A DNA stretch of 64,000 bases from Linnemannia schmuckeri (lineage: Eukaryota; Mortierellomycota; Mortierellomycetes; Mortierellales; Mortierellaceae): contig JANATG010000006.1 in NCBI GenBank assembly GCA_029449235.1, forward strand, positions 930,001 to 994,000, written 5' to 3'. The position numbers and the translations under genes are program-made. Below the pieces are notes generated by a model. It made no database searches. It was not told where the DNA came from and worked only from the letters and a program-made list of their open reading frames with translations. The first letter of the stretch is position 1. Every line of letters starts with the position of its first letter. Shown piece by piece: positions 58,041-64,000 of the stretch.

Positions 58041-58642
58041 GATGTAAGGGCATCCAGCTGGTCTCGAGCAGTCCAAGGGCTTTTTCTCTCGCTTGCACTC
58101 ATATACGTTCTGTTTCTCCATCTCTCTCTCTCTTTCACACCTAACCTCCCCCTCACCTGCTCTGCTACTGGAATATCTCGTTGATTTTTTTTTCGCACAT
58201 GCTCTTCCCTACGCGCGTTTTCTGTTTTCAATAAATTGAACCATCACTTATTGCTGCGTGTGGCGAACATTATGAAGAAAAGGTGCAAGTACAGTCTTCC
58301 ACTATTTTTTAATTTGACTGTTGACGGTGAGCAGAACAAAAGGTTGAGCGGACAGAAAGATGTGCTTTGTTTGTCGTGTAGAAATGAGCGCAAACACTCC
58401 TCAACCATTTGAACCATCGTCGCCCCCCTCGGCCCCAATTTTCAAACAATACGCCTAGTCGACTGTAACTATTTACATACTGCTAACGGCTTGTTACAAC
58501 GCATGTCAACCCTCTTCCTATTTTTCTTCTCCATCTTTCAAGCATTTGAACTATCGCAGCTTAGCTTGCCCTTCTTCACTCGTCTTCCGCTTTCACATAC
58601 CCTCTCCTTTGAATCTGACGCACTTGATCACACTATTCCTCA
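58041..58642. other. Spacer between tandem copies 1 and 2
   Basis: 3' region of copy 1 (poly(A) signal at 58230) and promoter of copy 2. It contains the family's repeated CATTTGAACCATC / CATTTGAACTATC elements (58405, 58551). The block at about 58260-58480 resembles 61900-62110 downstream of copy 4. Confidence 0.6.
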
Positions 58643-59172
58643 ATGAGATTCCTAACCTTCCTCATTCTCTTATCGCAAGTGGTTGCCTTTGCTCTCCCTT
58701 TAGAAATGAGAAGTGGAACGTGGGTACCATGGTTATCCCTTGCTTGTTGCTTTATCGTTATCCTATATTCTACGTTCAGACAAACACCAACCTATCCCTC
58801 TACATACATGTATTTAATAGTGGCGGTGGAGACCAGCAAGAAACACTGCTATCTCTAGAATGCAAACCGAGCATATTGACATGGTACGCTCGCGCGACAG
58901 AAGCCTCCAGGTACAAGCCAATCTCTGTGGGTTATGGGTTGACGATCCGCGGCACCTATCAAGGATACATTCCCGTACAATCCTCAAGAGCTGGGAAAAT
59001 CCTCCGATCGTCCGATAAAAAGTTTTCGGTCAAGCATGGCGATATTACCAAATCTCGGGTCTTTACCTTGGCATGGGGCAACCAGCAGTTCGGGTTCAAC
59101 GAGAGCAACATAGCGCAATCAAGCATGGCTAGCGCTAAAGAGATGATATATGAGTATTATTACTGGGTTTGA
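58643..59172 (+). CDS. Small secreted domain protein, tandem copy 2, lacking the last cysteine
   Basis: Two exons, 58643-58719 (77 bases, phase 2) and 58821-59172, 142 residues. Signal peptide about 1-18 (MRFLTFLILLSQVVAFAL). Cys40 in CKPSILTW is followed by GLTIRGTYQGYIP, LRSSDKKFSVKHGDIT and FTLAWGNQQFGF, close to copy 3. The frame stops at TGA 59170-59172, exactly where the siblings have the codon for their second cysteine. The old reading frame continues four codons to a TAG at 59182-59184. The product therefore has a single unpaired cysteine and lacks the last residues. Since the rest of the frame is intact, the change is recent or tolerated. The donor is GTGGGT, not the GTGAGT of the siblings. 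It may be an early pseudogene or a variant that works without the disulfide. Confidence 0.72.
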
Positions 59173-59772
59173 ATCGTGGCCTAGCATAAAGGACGTACAA
59201 GCTGAATTTGACGTCGTTCAGATAACTCTTGTTTTTTTCACTCTCCGCCGCCTTGATCTGCGCCGTTACTCGAACATATTGAAGTTTCTCTTTCCTTTCC
59301 TACCCATCGCGTACCTACATACTTTTTCATGTTCTCGAATAAAGCGCATATTCTATTTATTTTTGACCTGGCCATTTGTAGGTAGAACGGGAGCGAAAAC
59401 TTAATAAAAGCACATGCCTTTGGTAAGCAGAATCACGCGTCTGTCAACCAGACAAAAGAGAACCACTGCTCCACCATTTGAACCATCTTCGCCCCTCCCC
59501 CAGCCCCAGTTTTCAACAACTAGACCCGTTTACATTCTCATGATCTTTTTTAAGTTTTCTTCTCAGATTGCCAAACAATTCAACCATCATCCTTTTTTTT
59601 CATTCTTGCCTGTCTTGTATCCACTTGAACTATCTTTTTTTTTCTTCTTTACTAGCTCATCCTTCTAATTTTTCCTCTCTAACCCATCCTTTACCCCTCC
59701 ACACTCTCACTTCTTTGCGATATCTCACATCCCCTCCATCCACTTTGATACACACGTCTACTCTATTCTACA
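59173..59772. other. Spacer between tandem copies 2 and 3
   Basis: AATAAA at 59338-59343, repeated CACCATTTGAACCATCTTCG element at 59471, CACTTGAACTATC at 59626, and CT-rich leader with TACACACGTCTACTCTATTC before copy 3, nearly the same as before copy 1. Confidence 0.6.
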
Positions 59773-60322
59773 ATGAAATTTCTGGCCCTCCTTTTTCTCT
59801 TACCGCTCGCAGTTGTCTTTGCTCAAATCCTAGAGGTGAAGGATGGAACGTGAGTGCCATAGCTCTTCCTTATTTGTTGTTTACCATCACCTTGTATTCT
59901 CTGTTTACCCAAACACACTATGACACTAATCTTTTTTTTACATCCGTACATCCAATAGTGATGGTGAACACCAGCAAGAGACATCATCCCCTCCAGAGTG
60001 CAAACCAACCACATTGACATGGTTTGTCATTGGGACAGAAATTTCGAGATGGGAGTCATCCTCTGTGGGCTATGGGCTGACGATCCGTGGCACTTACGAA
60101 GGCTACATCCCCACACTGGGTGCAAATGTTGGGGAAATCCTCCGATCGCCTGATGACAAGTTTACGGTCAAGCACGGTAATATTACCCAATCCCGAGCCT
60201 TGACTCTCACATGGGGAGACCAGCAGTTCAAGTTCAAAAAGAACAATGAGGCGAAAACAAACATTACTGCAAAGAATGAGATAGCGCGCGAGTATCATTA
60301 CTGGGTTTGCATCGTGGCCTAA
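59773..60322 (+). CDS. Small secreted two-cysteine domain protein, tandem copy 3
   Basis: Two exons, 59773-59849 (77 bases, phase 2, GTGAGT) and 59959-60322, 146 residues. Signal peptide about 1-17 (MKFLALLFLLPLAVVFA). Two cysteines: Cys40 (CKPTTLTW) and Cys143 (YWVCIVA). Core segments: YGLTIRGTYEGYIP, LRSPDDKFTVKHGNIT and LTLTWGDQQFKF; sequons NIT twice. The promoter and signal-peptide exon are closest to copy 1, while the domain is closest to copy 2, hinting at exchange between copies. GGGCATCCCAGCTGG follows the stop. Poly(A) signal AATAAA at 60536. Confidence 0.82.
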
Positions 60323-60389
60323 CACGAGGGGCATCCCAGCTGGTTCTCAATGCAGATTAGAGGATTTTCTTTTCGTTCTTTCTCCCTCG

Positions 60390-60421
<32 letters not shown>

Positions 60422-61156
60422 TTCTCTCTTTCTCTCTCTCTCTTTTTCTCTGTCCTTCACAGATGCTGTTATGCGAACATCTTGCTGCTATTTTTTGTAC
60501 ACACGTTGTACCGACATACTTTTTTTGTATTCCGGAATAAATTTGCTTACTACACATCGTTGCAAGCAAAGGATACCTTCCATTTATTTTTGTACCTGAT
60601 AGCCACATCGTATCCGCTTGACATGAAAACTATTACCATCACGTATCCAAAGCAGTTCGCTGTGTATGGGCCACCACGATTTGAATGGACCAACATTGAT
60701 AAGCTGTTCCTGAAGAGGACATTCATGTCGGTCTTGTATGAATGATTACACAGAGAGGCGTCGCTGTTGTTTGATCGTGAGCAAAATCTCAAAATAGATA
60801 CTCACGATCTATTGTTGCTGTGCTAGAATGACCAAGCTGTTAGGGACGATCTAAAGAAAGGAAACAATAAGGGGAAAAAAGGAGAGCCTCGCGCGAGGCG
60901 TGGCAAGTCACGTCCACACAAATTGTTCGAACCATCTTCGTCCTCGCCCTTGACTAACAAACAATTATTTTGGATCACACCATCCACTTTTTTTGTCTTT
61001 TCTTTCTTTTTTTTATCCTGCAATTCGACCACCTTCTTTTTTTCTCCCTTTCAACACTCCATGCACTTGAACCATCCTCTCCCCTCTTCTTTTCTGACCC
61101 ATCCTCCACCATACATTCTCACTATTTGACGAAAAATGCATCTACTCTACGATACA
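60323..61156. other. Spacer between tandem copies 3 and 4
   Basis: CT microsatellite-like run (60380-60450), AATAAA at 60536-60541, then at 60621-60690 a short sequence similar to 56890-56955. CGAACCATCTTCG lies at 60926 and CACTTGAACCATCC at 61066. No complete gene. Confidence 0.55.
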
Positions 61157-61689
61157 ATGAGATACCTGGCCTTCGTCCTCTTTCTCCTCTCACTCGCAGC
61201 TGTTTTTGCTCAAACCTCAGAAACGGGAGAGAGATCGTGAGTGTCATATTTCTCCTTATTTGTTATTTACCAATGCCTTGTATTCTCGGTTCAAACAAGC
61301 ACACTCTCTGACACAGACCAATCCTCTACTTACTATTTAATAGTGGCGGCGGCGATGAGGAACTACCAGTCTGCAAACCAAGCACACTGACATGGATAAA
61401 CCGTGCAACGAAATACGCCGGCTGGAGTGTGTCCCATGAGGGCTTTGTGGTGTCAATCCGTGATACCTATTACGGAAGCATTCCCATGAGGTTCGTAAAA
61501 AAAGATCAAATCCTTCGGTCGCCCGACAAAGTGTTTACAGTCATACATGGTGATGTCACGACCCATGTCCTGTCGTTAAATTGGTGGCACCAGCAGTTCG
61601 AGTTTTCCGAAGCCAACGATATTCGAACAAATAGAACTAATAAGGAGCACTTTATTGAATATGACTACTGGCTCTGTATCGGGGCGTAA
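61157..61689 (+). CDS. Small secreted two-cysteine domain protein, tandem copy 4
   Basis: Two exons, 61157-61236 (80 bases, phase 2, GTGAGT) and 61344-61689, 141 residues. I chose the ATG at 61157 because it aligns with the siblings; an in-frame ATG at 61136 would add seven residues. Signal peptide about 1-18 (MRYLAFVLFLLSLAAVFA). Cys37 (CKPSTLTW) and Cys138 (YWLCIGA). Core segments: FVVSIRDTYYGSIP, LRSPDKVFTVIHGDVT and LSLNWWHQQFEF; one NRT sequon. GGGTACCCCAGCTGGTCT follows the stop and AATAAA is at 61868-61873. Confidence 0.82.
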
Positions 61690-62609
61690 GTTGTATAGGG
61701 TACCCCAGCTGGTCTTGGACGCGCTAAGAAATTTTTTCTCTCTCTCCTTCCCTCACATATACACCCACTCCTTCCCTCTCTCATACTCTGCTCCTCCCTT
61801 GCGCTGTTACTTGAACATCTTGCTGTTTCATATTTCTCGTAGACACTGCACAAATTTTCTATTTTTGAATAAACTGAATACTCTTAATGTTCGGCGCTGT
61901 GAACATTGTGAAGAAATGCTCTAACAATATCTCCTGTTTATTTTTATTCTTGACTTTGCTGTTGAGGGCGAACAAAACAAATTACTGAACAAAAGAATCT
62001 GTCTTTTGTCATGCAGAAATGCGCGTGCGGTCACGCAGATATGTTGTCAATTACCCCTCTACCCGTTTCAATTATCTTTGCCTCTCTGTTTCAAACAATA
62101 ACGCGTAGAACTAAAAAGACGATCATCTATCGACGCGAATGGCACGTGTAAATACCTTCTCATTTCCTGGCATACCTTCATAGACACTCAGTATTACAAT
62201 ACCCATTGTTGTAATATCGCGTTAAATATTCTGCATAAAGCGTGGAGGAGAGCACCCCTGTCATTCATTTGAAAACTATGTCGAGGGACAATAAAGCGAA
62301 ATTTGAGATGATTCGCGGCGCACAGATACGAAATAATATGCGCCACTTGAACCATCTGAACTATCCGCTCTAGGATTCTTAGATCATACTAACAATCAAG
62401 CATTAGAACTTGCTTGGCTAGCAGCGTCTATTCACTCATCTGGGTGAAAGAAAAAAATATTTATAAGGAGTGTCTTTTTATTTTTTTTCTTCTGCAATTC
62501 ACTCACACCAGTTCTTCCCTCAGTTCACCTCCACAACCACAACCACCACAACCGCCAAAACACTACAACCGTCAAAACACCAAAACAACCACCACCACGT
62601 TTCCTCACC
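61690..62609. other. Spacer between tandem copies 4 and 5
   Basis: 3' flank of copy 4, then 61900-62110 resembling the spacer after copy 1 (GAACATTGTGAAGAAA, a CAGAAATG-x-GCG element, TTTCAAACAATA). A remnant CACTTGAACCATC is at 62343. The last 150 bases are ACCACAACC-rich leader of copy 5, unlike the CT leaders of copies 1-4. Confidence 0.55.
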
Positions 62610-63168
62610 ATGAAGTTTTTGATCCTTCTTCTCTTGACTCTCACCATCGTCTTCGCTCTCCCCACCAACGGAGTTGAGAAGCGGTAAATAGTGTTCTTTG
62701 AAGTTGATGGTTTTCCTGAATAACTTCCGCGACCATGTCTTTTTGTACATGCTCTCCTCCTTCGCTCTTTCAAATGACACCACCTCACCTTCTTTCTACG
62801 CCTCTTTCCATGTTTCTCTAATTGAACCTAGAGCTGACGCCCCCGGATGCATTCCCAGTACCCTGATTTGGACCGCGCGTCAGACTGAAACGGTCAGCAA
62901 GGGTACTATTCGGCAGGACGCATTCACTCTGGTGATCAGGAACATCTATGTTGGATACATTGCTCCCCACAACGCGCAAGAGGACGTCTTTCTCGAATCG
63001 AGGGACAAAAAATGGTCAGTCAAACATGGCGAAGTTGCTGCGAACGAGACGTTGACGTTAGTTTATAGTGATCAGACGTTCACGTTCACTGAATACCATG
63101 CGAAGACGAGAGATGCCCAATTGAGCAAGATCACCCAGTGGCAGTATATGTATTATTGCTGCATCTAA
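62610..63168 (+). CDS. Small secreted domain protein, tandem copy 5 (most diverged)
   Basis: Two exons, 62610-62683 (74 bases, phase 2, donor GTAAAT) and 62832-63168, 136 residues. Signal peptide about 1-17 (MKFLILLLLTLTIVFAL), followed by a possible dibasic site (EKR) at the splice junction. Cysteines at 31 (CIPSTLIW), 134 and 135 (YYCCI end), so three in all. Core segments: FTLVIRNIYVGYIA, SRDKKWSVKHGEVA and LTLVYSDQTFTF; one NET sequon. It keeps the family intron position and phase but has a different leader and a different C-terminus, so it is an older branch. AATAAA at 63376-63381. Confidence 0.82.
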
Positions 63169-64000
63169 GGGTGAGAGAATTAGAGGGTAGGAGGTTTAAA
63201 GCTGCCCTAGCTACTGCTCTTGACTTCCCTCTTCGTCTTTTTTTTCTCTCTCATACACACAAACACAAACACACATGCGCAGATAGATTTTTTTTTCGTT
63301 CTCTCGCACAGACACCATGTGCGTACATTTTTTTAACTCTATCTTGCACACGACATAACGACACTTTGATTTCAGAATAAACGAATTCTTTACATTGGTG
63401 AACTGGCTTTCCGTCACTTGTTTTCCAGTATTACTGAGAAACACATCTGCTAAACATGCTAAGGTTGAGCGAAACGAAAACTTTGGACGAATGGGGTGAC
63501 CGCGAGCGAGAGGGAGCAATGGTTATCAGAGCAGGAGTCAAGTTGTCTTGGATTATCATCGTCCTTCGTTTTCACCGTAAAATGAAAAAATGCGACTTTG
63601 ACCGTCCATATGTAACATCGCCCTCTTTTCGCTTGTACAGGAACAAACCTGTTACTCATTTCAGGTTGCTAATACACAGGCATCAATCGGTTATATTATC
63701 GTTTCAACTCATGATACACAAACTACATCGAAGAATGAGCATACATGGATGAAAAAGCCTTTTCGGACATTTCGAAAATTAGAGAGGAGTGGGTGATTCG
63801 TGCGGCTTTTTGGTTTTTTCGGCAATGGTCCCTAGTATAAAGGGCACTGTGCACCTGCACCCCTCCTCCTCAAGTTACAATAGGTATAAATACTAGCCAA
63901 CTTCTTCCTCCCTCTTCCTTGGCATCCTCTTTCCCTCTCTCTATTTCTTTCTACCTCGCACTTCCTCTTCCTTTCTTTAGGTAAAATCTGCATTCTATAC
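63169..64000. other. Right-edge region with a probable promoter of a gene beyond the window
   Basis: 3' flank of copy 5 to about 63390, then no gene. From 63830 a promoter-like stretch begins (two TATA-like elements and a CT-rich leader), pointing to a plus-strand gene starting outside. Confidence 0.5.
63885..63892 (+). promoter_or_regulatory. TATA box followed by CT-rich leader
   Basis: TATAAATA, with a weaker TATAA at about 63836. The next 90 bases are CTTCCTC-rich, as before other genes here. The gene it would serve lies past base 64000. Confidence 0.45.

Overview
The window is nuclear DNA of a filamentous early-diverging fungus. Mortierellomycotina (Mortierella and relatives) is my best guess, an inference from gene content and style and not from a database match. 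Supporting signs are short GT-AG introns in most genes, pyrimidine-rich leaders on the coding strand just before many start codons, long A homopolymers, many S/T/P-, Q- and G-rich low-complexity tails, and a sphingolipid C9-methyltransferase next to MBOAT and chitin synthase genes. I found no tRNA, rRNA, CRISPR or intact transposon.

Layout. 0-10 kb holds the end of one PPxY-tailed protein, a second PPxY-tailed single-pass membrane protein, and a mucin-like S/T/P-rich single-pass surface protein. 10-14 kb is gene-poor apart from a 53-residue secreted four-cysteine peptide. 14-24 kb is dense: RAD54 (-), RCF1 (+), COX10 (-), TAP42 (+) and a secreted protein with a proline-rich stalk (-). 24-39 kb runs on the minus strand: TAF4, sphingolipid C9-methyltransferase with a 1.4 kb intron, a repeat-bearing secreted protein, and an ALE1-like MBOAT acyltransferase, with a 3.5 kb empty stretch between the second and third. 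41-50 kb holds a Gly-rich single-pass membrane protein (+), an eight-exon Rogdi/RAV2 gene (+) and a class IV-type chitin synthase (-), also with a 1.4 kb first intron. 54-55.7 kb is a broken type II membrane protein gene.

The most unusual part is 55.9-63.2 kb: one minus-strand and five plus-strand tandem genes for small secreted proteins of about 136-146 residues. Most of them share a signal-peptide exon of 74-80 bases ending in a phase-2 intron, one cysteine near the start of the mature domain (C-x-P-S-T-L-x-W) and one at the end (Y-W-x-C), and duplicated flanking DNA. One copy has lost its last cysteine to a stop codon. The secreted protein at 22.6-23.8 kb carries the same domain behind a proline-rich stalk and has the same intron position, so the family has at least two architectures. 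I do not recognise it as a named family.

The housekeeping genes are mostly unrelated in function. Two small themes stand out: RCF1 and COX10, both complex IV biogenesis factors, are convergent neighbours, and many of the other genes act at the membrane, cell wall or outside the cell. Exon boundaries were set by hand from splice-site consensus, frame and family similarity. Every multi-exon model given without qualification sums to a multiple of three.
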